Positions 1 to 7,944 of a stretch of 39,591 bases of DNA are shown here, in pieces. Source of the stretch: Gammaproteobacteria bacterium (lineage in GTDB: Bacteria; Pseudomonadota; Gammaproteobacteria; SZUA-229); contig JAOUKT010000031.1 in NCBI GenBank assembly GCA_029882395.1, positions 1-39,591 on the forward strand, read 5' to 3'. The first letter of the stretch is position 1, and every line of letters starts with the position of its first letter. Both the position numbers and the translations under genes were made by a program. Under the pieces are notes generated by a model. It saw only the letters and a list, made by a program, of their open reading frames with translations, was not told where the DNA came from and did no database searches.

Positions 1-177
1 CTTAACACCCGGAATATAGCGCTGATTAACACCATCGCGCCGCATGTTGTCTAATAGCTCTGTATCTATATCCCATAACAACACTTTGGCGCCAGCCCTG
101 GCGAGCTGCAATGCAAGTGCCGTGCCCCAGGAGCCGGCACCATAAACCGCAATCGTCTGAATTGTCGGTTCCGTCAT
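1..177 (-). CDS. gpsA: Glycerol-3-phosphate dehydrogenase [NAD(P)+], N-terminal part, cut by window edge
   Basis: Only the first 59 codons are present; the gene runs off the left edge. They translate to an N-terminal Rossmann fold with the dinucleotide-binding motif GAGSWGTALA at residues 14-23, followed by a second strand reading KVLLWDID, both characteristic of GpsA. The family reduces dihydroxyacetone phosphate to sn-glycerol-3-phosphate in the cytoplasm for phospholipid synthesis. The ATG at 177-175 shares one base with the secB stop codon (TGATG), so the two are translationally coupled. secB-gpsA adjacency is typical of Gammaproteobacteria, which supports the call. Catalytic residues lie outside the window. 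Confidence 0.93.
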   Translation of the reverse strand, partial: MTEPTIQTIAVYGAGSWGTALALQLARAGAKVLLWDIDTELLDNMRRDGVNQRYIPGVK

Positions 178-638
178 CAGTGCGCCGTTTCTTCTGTGGC
201 AGCCTGTTGTTGCTGTTCAAGGTGTCTGGCATATAACGCATCAAAATTCACCGGTGCCAGCAATAACTGCGGGAAGCCGCCTTTACCAACGAGATCGCTG
301 ATGGCTTCACGCGCATAAGGAAACAGCAAATTAGGGCAATAGCTACCAATCATGCCGGCTTTTTCTTCATCATTAAAGCCTTCCAGCGTGAACACACCCG
401 CCTGATCTAGCTCAACCAGAAACACGGTCGTGTCTTCAAATTTAGCGGTCACCGTGATTTTCAGTATCGATTCAACCACATTCTCCGCTAATGCATTTGA
501 TTCGGTGTTCAGCTGCACATTAATTTCCGGCGCCCAGTTTTCTTCTGAAAAGACTGCCGGTGAAACAGGCGACTCGAAAGACACATCTTTTAAATATATT
601 TTTTGAATCACAAAGTTTTTCTCTGCTTGCTCACTCAT
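177..638 (-). CDS. secB: Protein-export chaperone SecB
   Basis: This 153-residue acidic protein matches SecB in length (about 155 residues) and sequence. It has an N-terminal beta region beginning near IQKIYLKDVSFESP, the conserved stretch PNLLFPYAREAISDLV around residues 102-117, and the GFPQLLLAPVNFDALY segment near the end. A Gln/Glu/Ala-rich tail follows. SecB is a homotetrameric cytoplasmic chaperone that holds preproteins unfolded and delivers them to SecA. It is the fourth gene of a leftward operon (regulator, rhodanese, thioredoxin, secB, gpsA), 30 nt after trxC, and its stop codon overlaps the gpsA start. Nothing looks damaged. Confidence 0.96.
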   Translation of the reverse strand: MSEQAEKNFVIQKIYLKDVSFESPVSPAVFSEENWAPEINVQLNTESNALAENVVESILKITVTAKFEDTTVFLVELDQAGVFTLEGFNDEEKAGMIGSYCPNLLFPYAREAISDLVGKGGFPQLLLAPVNFDALYARHLEQQQQAATEETAH

Positions 639-668
639 TTTTTATTCTCAATTAATCTATTAGATATT

Positions 669-1094
669 TTAATGCAGGTTCTGTCTGACCCAGTTAACAA
701 TCTGGTTTTTATCCATGGCCCCGGACGTTCTGGCCACTTCCTTACCGGATTGCATCAAAATCATGGTTGGTATACTGCGAATGGACCACTGCGCCGCCAC
801 TTTCTGGGCTTTTTCGGTGTCCAGCTTTAACAATCGACAATCCGGCTCAAGCTCTGCGGCAGCGGCAGAAAAGGCAGGTGCCATCATCTGGCAGGGGCCG
901 CACCATGAGGCCCAGAAATCAACCACGAGCGGGAGTTCGTTTTTTTCAAGATGACGCTGGAAAACAGCCGCCGAAGCCTCTAGGGGTTGAGCCTGAAACA
1001 GCCGCTGCTTGCACTTGCCGCACTGTGCAACCGCCGCATCACGGCCAGCAGGCAATCGATTAATAGCCTGACACGATGGACATACTAATTGCAT
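669..1094 (-). CDS. trxC: Thioredoxin 2 (zinc-binding thioredoxin)
   Basis: The 141-residue protein has the two-part layout of thioredoxin 2. An N-terminal zinc ribbon carries cysteine pairs C5/C8 and C25/C28. A thioredoxin fold follows, with active site WCGPC (C65/C68) and the cis-proline segment SIRSIPT. TrxC reduces protein disulfides in the cytoplasm, and the zinc module is linked to oxidative-stress response in E. coli. It sits between the rhodanese gene and secB, where many enterobacteria instead have a glutaredoxin (grxC). Together with the rhodanese and the candidate persulfide sensor at the head of the operon, a role in reducing persulfidated or disulfide-bonded proteins is a reasonable inference. 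The ATG at 1094 is preceded only by a weak GGGAT ribosome-binding site. Confidence 0.93.
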   Translation of the reverse strand: MQLVCPSCQAINRLPAGRDAAVAQCGKCKQRLFQAQPLEASAAVFQRHLEKNELPLVVDFWASWCGPCQMMAPAFSAAAAELEPDCRLLKLDTEKAQKVAAQWSIRSIPTMILMQSGKEVARTSGAMDKNQIVNWVRQNLH

Positions 1095-1139
1095 TGATAT
1101 TTATCCCGATCAGCGAGCAAATGGCGTTATTGAAACGAC

Positions 1140-1565
1140 TTATTTTTTGCTTACCGGCATATTCTGGTTCTGCCAGGCCATAATGCCACCCTGCAAGTTG
1201 CTGACAGCTTCGAAGCCCGCCTTTTTCAGGGTTTTGCAGGCGCTATAAGAACGGCTACCTGAACGACAATAAGCAATAACGGTCTTATTTTTGTATTTGC
1301 TCAATTCATCAAGGCGTTTTTTCAGATCACTCAGCGGAATATGCACAGCATCTTTTAAATGGCCGTCATTAAATTCCTTGGTTTCACGCACGTCAATAAT
1401 AATAGCGTTATCGTCATTAAGTTGCCTGATTGCCTCAAAAGGATTGACCTGGGCGACACCACCGGTGACTCGCTCAAGCTCCATTTTGATAATCAATAAT
1501 ACAATAACAACAACTGCAATACTTAAAAGAGCATGATTGCTGACAAACTCCAGCATCTGATCCAT
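1140..1565 (-). CDS. yibN: Membrane-anchored rhodanese-like sulfurtransferase (YibN type)
   Basis: The 141-residue protein has one N-terminal transmembrane helix (about residues 10-28) and one rhodanese domain (about 40-137). The rhodanese signature IIIDVRETKEFNDGHL is present, and the active-site loop is CRSGSRS with catalytic C100. Single-domain rhodaneses accept sulfane sulfur as a cysteine persulfide and pass it on; which donor or acceptor is used here cannot be read from sequence. It lies 35 nt after the ArsR-family gene and 45 nt before trxC on the same strand, so it is probably co-transcribed with both. The E. coli equivalent is yibN, also upstream of secB. The regulator in front of it suggests a role in sulfide or persulfide handling. 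Confidence 0.88.
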   Translation of the reverse strand: MDQMLEFVSNHALLSIAVVVIVLLIIKMELERVTGGVAQVNPFEAIRQLNDDNAIIIDVRETKEFNDGHLKDAVHIPLSDLKKRLDELSKYKNKTVIAYCRSGSRSYSACKTLKKAGFEAVSNLQGGIMAWQNQNMPVSKK

Positions 1566-1600
1566 AACTTAACCTGTAAATAAATTTTATGACAATTTAA

Positions 1601-1942
1601 TCAGGATTCAGGAAATAGGCCCTGCGTACTACAAAAGACTTCCTGCATCATGCTGATTAAGCGTAATGTTCTGGCATCGCCAACACGATAAAAAACACGA
1701 TTTGCATCTTTACGCGAGGCTAGAATTCCCTTATCTCGTAAAATCGCTAAATGCTGTGAAATATTACTTTGTGAGGTACCGACATTTTCCACAATATCCT
1801 GAACGCTAATCTCGCGATCACCTAAAGTACAGAGTATCTTTAGACGAAGGGGGTGCGACATGGCTTTCAATGAGCGCGAAGCACGATCGATATCCTCTTC
1901 ACGCGTCATTAATTGTGGCGGGTTTATAACTTCTGCTGACAT
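1601..1942 (-). CDS. ArsR-family repressor, likely persulfide sensor of the BigR/SqrR type
   Basis: A winged-helix ArsR protein of 113 residues with the recognition helix TSQSNISQHLAIL and wing KDANRVFYRV. The start at 1942 is preferred over an upstream in-frame ATG at 1990 because AAGGATG lies just upstream of it. It lacks the CxCxxC metal site of ArsR/SmtB. It does have one cysteine in LKILCTL (C38) and one in EVFCSTQ (C104), in the same local contexts as BigR. The 66-residue separation equals that of the persulfide-sensing pair of Rhodobacter SqrR (C41/C107). In that family sulfide-derived persulfides link the two cysteines and release DNA. The downstream rhodanese and thioredoxin fit this role. 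The ArsR family call is firm; persulfide sensing is inferred. Confidence 0.85.
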   Translation of the reverse strand: MSAEVINPPQLMTREEDIDRASRSLKAMSHPLRLKILCTLGDREISVQDIVENVGTSQSNISQHLAILRDKGILASRKDANRVFYRVGDARTLRLISMMQEVFCSTQGLFPES

Positions 1943-2020
1943 ATTACATTCATCCTTACTACGTATTACCGCATCAATATTAGTAAACACAAATAAAATA
2001 ATAAAGTATTTCTTTCTTTT

Positions 2021-2051
2021 ATTGTATTAATATTTTTAAATATTTCTTCAA
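2021..2051 (-). promoter_or_regulatory. Candidate promoter of the regulator-rhodanese-trxC-secB operon with an internal AT-rich palindrome
   Basis: Read leftward, TTGAAG (2051-2046) and TACAAT (2026-2021) resemble -35 and -10 boxes with a long 19-nt spacer. Between them lies the inverted repeat AATATTT-TT-AAATATT (2029-2044). BigR-type repressors are reported to bind AT-rich palindromes over their own promoters, so this could be an autoregulatory operator. In such AT-rich DNA it could also be chance. Confidence 0.3.
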
Positions 2052-2120
2052 AATCCAAATTTTTTATAATATTGTAAGTCAATAAAATCCGGATTCTCGC
2101 GCGATAACTGGCCAAGTTAT

Positions 2121-2143
2121 TGAAATTAAAGCTATTAATTTCA
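2121..2143. repeat. Perfect 9-bp inverted repeat, candidate operator
   Basis: The arms TGAAATTAA (2121-2129) and TTAATTTCA (2135-2143) are perfectly complementary around a 5-nt centre. The site is about 110 bp before envC and 180 bp before the ArsR-type start. The half-turn spacing suits a dimeric regulator; no T-run follows, so it is not a terminator. Confidence 0.4.
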
Positions 2144-2250
2144 TTCGTTTAATTATTCTTATTTTATAAATTTTAACCAGTCATTGGCATAAATGTCAGA
2201 TAACAGGATAAAAACAAGCACTTTCTAGCCTAAAACAGATCGTTTACAAT

Positions 2251-3483
2251 ATGCAATATAATTTTGCACTCATTTTCTTAATAACTACTATAAATATATT
2301 GATGATCTTAATTAGCCATTTTAATAGCTTTATCCTCTTTTCCCTGCTGACTGCATCCATTAGCTTTAATGCCATCGCGGATGATAAAAATCGCTATCAG
2401 GATAAACTCAAAACGATCCGGGAGAACATCAGTCAGGTTGAAAATACCCTGGATAATGACAAGTCCCAAAGGGGCAGGCTACGGCATGAACTCAAAACCC
2501 TTGATAAAAAGATCAGCCAGCTCAGCAAACAAATCGACTATACCAACTTACTCATCAACAGATACAAAAAAAGCATAAAAAAACTGAAAAACGAACTAAA
2601 AACTCTCGAAAATTCACTAAATACACACAAACAGGCTTTAGGTCGTCAGATAAAAACCGCTTATATGATGGGCCAGCATGACACGGCCAAGCTGCTTTTA
2701 AATCAGCAAAATGCCATCGAAATGGGCCATGCTGTGATCTATTATCAATACCTGAATAAAACCCGCAGCCACCAGATCCTCGAATACAACCTGCTGGTCG
2801 ACGAAAAAACCAGACTGAAAGACAATATCGTCACAAAATCCGGAGAACTGTCCGATCTTAAGAAAAGTCAGTACAGACAAAAAAACCGCTTCAGCAAAAA
2901 CCGTTTACGCCGTAATAAACTCATCGCCTTATTGAATAACAAAATCATTAACAATGAAGAAACCCTGACCGCTTTACGTTTAAACCGGCATAAAATAGAA
3001 GACTTATTATTCTCTCTGGGCGAGGTACTGGCTGACATACCTGCCGAGCCCAACACAGCTAAACCCTTTGCAGCCTTAAAAGGCCGCCTGCCCTGGCCTG
3101 TTGCAGGCCGTATCAGCAACCAGTTCGGCTCTAAAAAAGCTAAAAGCGATTTGAAGTGGAACGGTGTTGTATTATCTCTGGACTATGGCAAAAAAGTACA
3201 CGCTATTAGCCGGGGTCGCGTCATCTTCTCCGACTGGTTGCAGGGCTATGGCTTTATTATCATCCTTGATCATGGCTCCAGTTATATGAGTCTTTATGGT
3301 TATAATCAGAACCTGTTAAAAGATCCCGGTGACTGGGTTAATAAAGGTGACGTTATTGCCACCGTCGGCGATAGTGGCGGCCAGCTTAAGAGCGGACTGT
3401 ATTTCGAAATTCGAAAACAAGGCAAACCTGTTAACCCAAAAAAATGGTGCTCTATCAAATTTACCAACTATGCATCAAGATAA
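2251..3483 (+). CDS. envC: EnvC-like murein hydrolase activator (degenerate LytM/M23)
   Basis: The 410-residue protein has an N-terminal hydrophobic export signal ending near FNAIADD, a long Lys/Leu-rich coiled coil (about 45-250) and a C-terminal LytM domain (about 275-405). The LytM zinc ligands are missing: the usual first histidine motif reads LKWNGVV and the final HxH reads LYFEIR, as in E. coli EnvC. It should therefore activate amidases (AmiA/B type) rather than cut peptidoglycan. EnvC is recruited to the septum through its coiled coil and acts in the periplasm during cell separation. An alternative start at 2302 would give a more normal signal peptide; neither start has a clear ribosome-binding site. 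ctpA and yibQ follow on the same strand. Confidence 0.9.
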   Translation: MQYNFALIFLITTINILMILISHFNSFILFSLLTASISFNAIADDKNRYQDKLKTIRENISQVENTLDNDKSQRGRLRHELKTLDKKISQLSKQIDYTNLLINRYKKSIKKLKNELKTLENSLNTHKQALGRQIKTAYMMGQHDTAKLLLNQQNAIEMGHAVIYYQYLNKTRSHQILEYNLLVDEKTRLKDNIVTKSGELSDLKKSQYRQKNRFSKNRLRRNKLIALLNNKIINNEETLTALRLNRHKIEDLLFSLGEVLADIPAEPNTAKPFAALKGRLPWPVAGRISNQFGSKKAKSDLKWNGVVLSLDYGKKVHAISRGRVIFSDWLQGYGFIIILDHGSSYMSLYGYNQNLLKDPGDWVNKGDVIATVGDSGGQLKSGLYFEIRKQGKPVNPKKWCSIKFTNYASR

Positions 3484-3588
3484 GGCTATAATCAGATAAA
3501 CTGAACTCATATAATATTCTGATATCTAATTTTTAATTTTAATCACACAACTTACTGTAAACAGACTGCACTTAGCAGGAGCTACTTA

Positions 3589-4920
3589 ATGAACAGAGCG
3601 GTAAAAACAGGCATTATTCTCACTTTTGGATTTCTTACCGGCGTAACCCTTACCCTAACTCAGGGCGTGATGGCAGAACGAACCGAATCCAAATCACAAA
3701 TCTCTCTGCCTTTAGCTCAGCTGCAGAACTTCACCAATATTTTTGCAAGAATTAAAGCGGATTATGTTGAAGAAGTAGACGATAAAACCCTGCTCACTCA
3801 TGCCATTCGCGGCATGCTTAGCGGTCTTGACCCTCATTCATCTTATCTTGATGCCGAGCAGTATCAGGAACTGCGAATCGGCACCACCGGCCAGTTTGGC
3901 GGTTTAGGCATACAGGTAGGAATGGAAGACGGCTTTGTTAAAGTCATCTCCCCGATTGATGACACACCCGCTTTTCGTGCCGGCATGCAATCTGGCGACC
4001 TTATCATTCGTCTGGACGACAAACCGGTTAAAGGCATGACGCTGGATGAAGCGGTCAAATTAATGCGCGGAGAGCCGGGCTCAGATATTCACCTTACCGT
4101 AGTCCGTGCCGGCAAAGACAAGCCTTTTAAAGTCACTATTACCCGTGCCATCATAAAAGTTAAAAGCGTGAAGCAGCGCATGCTCGAACCCAGCTTCGGT
4201 TATGTTCGCATCAGTAGTTTCCAGTCAAAAACAGGCTCACAGCTGCTTGAAGCCATCAACAAGCTGACCAAGGAAAACGAAAAAGCCCTGAAAGGTTTAA
4301 TACTTGATTTAAGAAACAATCCCGGCGGTGTCTTACACGCAGCGGCGGAAGTCAGCGACCTGTTTCTGCAAAAAGGTAAAATCGTCTATACCGAGGGGCG
4401 AATCGAAAACTCGTATATGGAATTCAATGCCAAGCCTGGCGATATCCTCAACGGTGCTCCATTAATCATACTGATCAACGGCGGCTCAGCGTCAGCCTCT
4501 GAAATTGTTGCCGGCGCACTGCAGGATCACAAGCGCGGCATCGTGGTTGGTACCAAGTCCTTTGGTAAAGGCTCTGTGCAAACGATTCAGGAACTGCCCA
4601 GCGGCGGCGCCGTGAAAATGACCACCGCCCGTTATTACACACCTGGCGGCCGCTCAATTCAGGCGAAAGGCATAGAACCGGATATCATTCTTGAGCGGGT
4701 TAAAATCACTCAGCTTGAAGACAGCGCTATCGGTTCTATTAAAGAATCAGATCTCTCAGGTCATCTTGCCAATCCTAAAAAAGCCACGAAAGAAAACAAC
4801 AAGAATGCTAAAAACGACAGCGATAAAGAGCAAGATGAGACGCCATTATCCAGCTCTGATTATCAGTTATACGAAGCATTAAATTTACTCAAAGGCCTGT
4901 CCATTTTCAGTCAAAAATAA
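3589..4920 (+). CDS. ctpA: C-terminal processing protease, S41 family (CtpA)
   Basis: A 443-residue periplasmic serine protease. An N-terminal signal or anchor (about 8-28) is followed by a PDZ domain (about 98-175) and the S41 catalytic core. The catalytic serine is S302 in GGSASASE and the lysine is K327 in SFGKGS, 25 residues apart as in Prc/Tsp. The substrate-binding stretch LILDLRNNPGG is intact. The last 60 residues are a Lys/Asn/Asp-rich low-complexity tail. The family trims C-termini of envelope proteins and can control murein hydrolases, which fits the EnvC neighbour. AGGAG precedes the ATG at good spacing. Its stop overlaps the yibQ start (TAATG). Confidence 0.94.
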   Translation: MNRAVKTGIILTFGFLTGVTLTLTQGVMAERTESKSQISLPLAQLQNFTNIFARIKADYVEEVDDKTLLTHAIRGMLSGLDPHSSYLDAEQYQELRIGTTGQFGGLGIQVGMEDGFVKVISPIDDTPAFRAGMQSGDLIIRLDDKPVKGMTLDEAVKLMRGEPGSDIHLTVVRAGKDKPFKVTITRAIIKVKSVKQRMLEPSFGYVRISSFQSKTGSQLLEAINKLTKENEKALKGLILDLRNNPGGVLHAAAEVSDLFLQKGKIVYTEGRIENSYMEFNAKPGDILNGAPLIILINGGSASASEIVAGALQDHKRGIVVGTKSFGKGSVQTIQELPSGGAVKMTTARYYTPGGRSIQAKGIEPDIILERVKITQLEDSAIGSIKESDLSGHLANPKKATKENNKNAKNDSDKEQDETPLSSSDYQLYEALNLLKGLSIFSQK

Positions 4921-5768
4921 TGCACAGCTATTCTTTCATTAAAAAGGCCGGCACGTTACTAGTGCTGGCCTTTTTTATTGGTTTTAATTTTAGCGCAAAC
5001 GCCACCTCGTTCTTAAGCCTCATCATTGATGACATTGGCCACAACTATAACGATGGCAATACGGCTCTTTCACTGCCCGGTAAGATTACATACGCACTGC
5101 TGCCATACTCAGCTCATGCCACTGCACTGTCCGCTATCGGTTTAAAAAATAACAAAGAGTTTATATTGCATTCTCCTATGCAGTCGATTGACAACCGCCT
5201 GATCACCAGACATACGCTGCATATCCATATGTCCGAGCAACAGTTTACACAGCAGTTTCATGCCCAGCTCGATCAGTTCCCTTTCATCAAAGGCATTAAT
5301 AACCACATGGGCAGCTTACTGACAAGGCACCCGGGCTATATGGATTTGTTAATGAGGGAATTAAAAGACAACAGAAATTTATTCTTCCTCGACAGCCGCA
5401 CATCTGAACGCTCAGTGGCACTTCAAATTGCCAGTGAACATGACGTGCCGACACTGAAACGTGATGTGTTTCTGGATAACGACCCGAGCCTGCAAGCCAT
5501 CAACCGGCAGCTGGATCAGGCCATACGAATTGCTAAAACAAACGGCTACGCCGTTGTCATTGGCCACCCATACCCGAGCACTTTAAACGTCTTACAAAAA
5601 CGCTTACCTGAACTGGAAAAATCGGATATAAAGCTGATAACGGCTTCATCGCTGATCACAAAACTACAGGAGCATGACAATGAAAAGAGTACTGATACCG
5701 CTCGCTCAGGGCTGCGAGGAACTCGAAGCCGTCACCCTTATCGACTTGCTCAGAAGAGCAGGCATTGA
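4920..5768 (+). CDS. yibQ: Divergent polysaccharide deacetylase family protein (YibQ)
   Basis: The 282-residue exported protein has a signal peptide ending near SANATS and then a divergent polysaccharide-deacetylase fold. It opens with LIIDDIGHNY (acidic DD pair), has GINNHMGSLLT mid-domain, and has VIGHPYP near the end of the fold. The biochemical activity of YibQ is not established. It follows envC in E. coli as it does here after ctpA. No ribosome-binding site is visible and the start overlaps the ctpA stop, so translation is probably coupled. The domain ends near residue 250; the remaining residues lie largely within an 89-nt overlap with yajL and look like translation of the wrong frame, perhaps from loss of an earlier stop. 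Confidence 0.87.
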   Translation: MHSYSFIKKAGTLLVLAFFIGFNFSANATSFLSLIIDDIGHNYNDGNTALSLPGKITYALLPYSAHATALSAIGLKNNKEFILHSPMQSIDNRLITRHTLHIHMSEQQFTQQFHAQLDQFPFIKGINNHMGSLLTRHPGYMDLLMRELKDNRNLFFLDSRTSERSVALQIASEHDVPTLKRDVFLDNDPSLQAINRQLDQAIRIAKTNGYAVVIGHPYPSTLNVLQKRLPELEKSDIKLITASSLITKLQEHDNEKSTDTARSGLRGTRSRHPYRLAQKSRH

Positions 5769-6246
5769 CGTCACCACCGCAGCACTTGATGCCAAGCCTG
5801 TCACCTGCTCACGACAAACAGTGATTGTTGCAGACACCACACTTGACGATATCTTAGACCAGGAGTTTGACCTGATTGTCTTACCCGGCGGCTTACCCGG
5901 AGCCGATAACCTGCGTGATGACGAGCGAATCATTCAGCTTTTAAAAGCACAAGCCGAAAAAAACAAATACGTGGCAGCCATTTGCGCCGCACCAAAAGCA
6001 CTTGCAAAAGCCGGTCTTTTAGCCGGCAAAAAAGCCACGGCTTTTCCCGGGGTACTGGAGTCGCTAAACTTAACAAGCACTACCATTACCAATGCGGCCA
6101 TCGAACAGGATGGTCATATCATCACTTCACGCGGCCCCGGCACGGCCATGGCTTTTGCTCTGAGCTTAATCTCACTGCTCATGGGCCCCGAGGCCGCGCA
6201 TACTGTTTCAGAACAAATGCAAGCTCAGGATTTCTCTGGCGCATAA
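5680..6246 (+). CDS. yajL: DJ-1/PfpI family protein, YajL-like
   Basis: A 188-residue DJ-1 family protein. The nucleophile-elbow cysteine is C102 in AAICAAPKALA, the partner glutamate is E14 in GCEELEAV, and the family signature SRGPGTAMAF is near residue 152. YajL/DJ-1 proteins protect against oxidative and electrophile stress; the proposed deglycase and chaperone activities remain debated. The start at 5680 is preferred over 5674 because AGGAG at 5668-5672 is spaced correctly only for 5680. It overlaps the 3' end of yibQ by 89 nt. An oxidised-cysteine protein fits the redox theme of the neighbourhood, but a specific substrate is unknown. Confidence 0.92.
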   Translation: MKRVLIPLAQGCEELEAVTLIDLLRRAGIDVTTAALDAKPVTCSRQTVIVADTTLDDILDQEFDLIVLPGGLPGADNLRDDERIIQLLKAQAEKNKYVAAICAAPKALAKAGLLAGKKATAFPGVLESLNLTSTTITNAAIEQDGHIITSRGPGTAMAFALSLISLLMGPEAAHTVSEQMQAQDFSGA

Positions 6247-6283
6247 AAAAATTTATAACAGCATGCAATTGCAAACCGGATCA

Positions 6284-7510
6284 TTATTGATGTTTGTTTT
6301 TTTCAGCTATCCACTGTGACATATATCGGGTACTTGCCATGGAATGGTGTTTTAACATCGACCCCGTGAAATTATTCAAGCGATGTGGCTTTAAGTTTTT
6401 TTCTGTTTCAGCAATTTTTTTTATTAATCGTCTGCCTAAGGCTTTACCATCGTAGCGTGCAGACAATAATGCGCCTGCATTGTTTTGTGCAACAAGCCAT
6501 TCCTCTTCATTGCAGTATAAGCTGACCGCCTCTTTTACGAACGCATCAACATCATCGGCAACTGCACCAGGCCAGCTTTCTTTATCATGCATGCCTTCAC
6601 TGCCCAGCGATGTAGTAATGCTCGGTGTCTGCATTATCATCGCTTCCAATAATTTACCTTTGATACCTGCCCCAAATCGTATTGGTGCTAAACAGATGCG
6701 CGACTGTTCAAACGCCACTAACGCATTTTTCACCCAGCCTTTGATTAAAAAGCCTGTTTTTATATTGTTCAGGGCACTGGCTTTTGGCGGGGGGTACGAA
6801 CCATAAATATGGCATTCAGCCTCAGGGATTTGTTGTTTGATCAGTGGCCAGATTTTCTGCATGTTTAATACCGCGTCCCAGTTAGGCGCGTGGCGAAAAT
6901 TGCCGATCATCATAAAGTGTTTTCTTGCAGAAAAACGCATGGTTGATTCTGGGCATTCGTGCAAATCAACCATAAACGGCAAATGATGCAGCAAACTGGC
7001 ATCGAGCTTAAAAGTGTCTGTTAATAACGCCATTTCATAACTGGAAATAATTAACGATAAATCACAGCGTAATATGGCCGCTATTTCACGCTTTGCCAGA
7101 TCGCTAAACAAGTCTTGCTGATTCATCTCTCGCCCTGCTTTAACAGCCTGATGGCGAGCATGTCGTAAACACTGCAGGTCTTCTGTATCTAAAATCTTTA
7201 AGGCCTTGGGGCAGTGCTTGTCTATCCGCCAGCCAAACTGCTCTTCCATCATAAACCGGTCAAACATGACGATATCAGGCTGGTACTCGGACACATAACG
7301 ATCAAAACTGTCGCTGTTTAATTCAATGCTCCGGCTTGAAATGCCTTCACTGGCAAGCGCTACCATATGCTCTGTCTGCTGGGCCGGTGTTGCAAACTCA
7401 ATCTGCCAGTTTTGCTGTTTAAAAAGCCGCAAAATAGATAACATGTGGCGGCCTGCAGCCGACGAACCTGGCTCGGGCCAGACATAACCGATGACTAATA
7501 TTTTTTTCAT
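6284..7510 (-). CDS. GT-B glycosyltransferase (GT4-like)
   Basis: A 408-residue cytoplasmic protein with the two Rossmann-like halves of a GT-B glycosyltransferase. The N-terminal half begins KKILVIGYVWPEPGSSAAGRH, the loop that usually binds the acceptor. The C-terminal half has MMIGNFRHAPNWDAV and the donor-binding stretch FGAGIKGKLLEAM with TTSLGSEGM, typical of GT4-type enzymes. Donor and acceptor sugars cannot be told from sequence. It stands alone, converging on yajL with a 37-nt gap and facing away from the lipoprotein gene across 434 nt. No other polysaccharide genes are nearby, so this is not an O-antigen or capsule cluster within the window. The start ATG has only a weak upstream signal. 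Confidence 0.85.
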   Translation of the reverse strand: MKKILVIGYVWPEPGSSAAGRHMLSILRLFKQQNWQIEFATPAQQTEHMVALASEGISSRSIELNSDSFDRYVSEYQPDIVMFDRFMMEEQFGWRIDKHCPKALKILDTEDLQCLRHARHQAVKAGREMNQQDLFSDLAKREIAAILRCDLSLIISSYEMALLTDTFKLDASLLHHLPFMVDLHECPESTMRFSARKHFMMIGNFRHAPNWDAVLNMQKIWPLIKQQIPEAECHIYGSYPPPKASALNNIKTGFLIKGWVKNALVAFEQSRICLAPIRFGAGIKGKLLEAMIMQTPSITTSLGSEGMHDKESWPGAVADDVDAFVKEAVSLYCNEEEWLVAQNNAGALLSARYDGKALGRRLIKKIAETEKNLKPHRLNNFTGSMLKHHSMASTRYMSQWIAEKNKHQ

Positions 7511-7944
7511 TTAAATCACAAACGCAACACTCTCATCTCGATCAGGCGACTATAACAAACTTCACGCAGGCTTACCCGTTCACTCTGCCTGTGATCAAGC
7601 GTTCGTCAACACCAGTATCACCTTAGCCGCACTCAATGACGCTCATGCTTTATGCCATCAGCATGAAATGACTATCAATTGAATACTGTTCAGCGCAGCC
7701 AGAGACTTTGTTTTGTTTTTGTTTTTTGAACAGCATCACACAATACGATTCTACTTGAAAAACACCCGAACACCGCTTTGCCCATAGCGGCTGGGAAGGG
7801 GCAGAGACATTCAGTGATTTCAGACACAATATTGAAACAATCTACTCATTACAAAACTACGATCTTAACTATACTTATTCAACTGAATTTATTTTCTACC
7901 AATATCGACTAACTCCGGTCAGCTGACTGGAAAGAGGAAAGTGC
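7511..7944. other. 434-bp intergenic region before the orphan lipoprotein gene
   Basis: No gene is supported. The region separates two divergent genes. A T-rich tract without a hairpin lies at about 7706-7729, and a small inverted repeat, CATGCT/AGCATG, at 7644-7665. A -10-like TATACT at 7870-7875 has only a poor -35 match, TTACAA, at too short a spacing. The lipoprotein has a clear AAAGAGGAAA ribosome-binding site just before 7945. Confidence 0.5.

Larger units (their letters stand above)
1943..2250. other. Divergent AT-rich regulatory region between the ArsR-type regulator and envC
   Basis: No gene is supported in these 308 bases. The stretch is strongly AT-rich and must hold promoters for both the leftward regulator operon and the rightward envC operon. 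It contains two inverted repeats, listed separately. A weak leftward promoter candidate, TTGAAG then 19 nt then TACAAT, lies at 2051-2021. I found no convincing -35/-10 pair for envC. Confidence 0.6.

Noticed and set aside
3100..3483. EnvC LytM domain as an active M23 peptidase
   Set aside because: The zinc-binding histidine and aspartate positions are replaced, as in E. coli EnvC, so an activator role is more likely.
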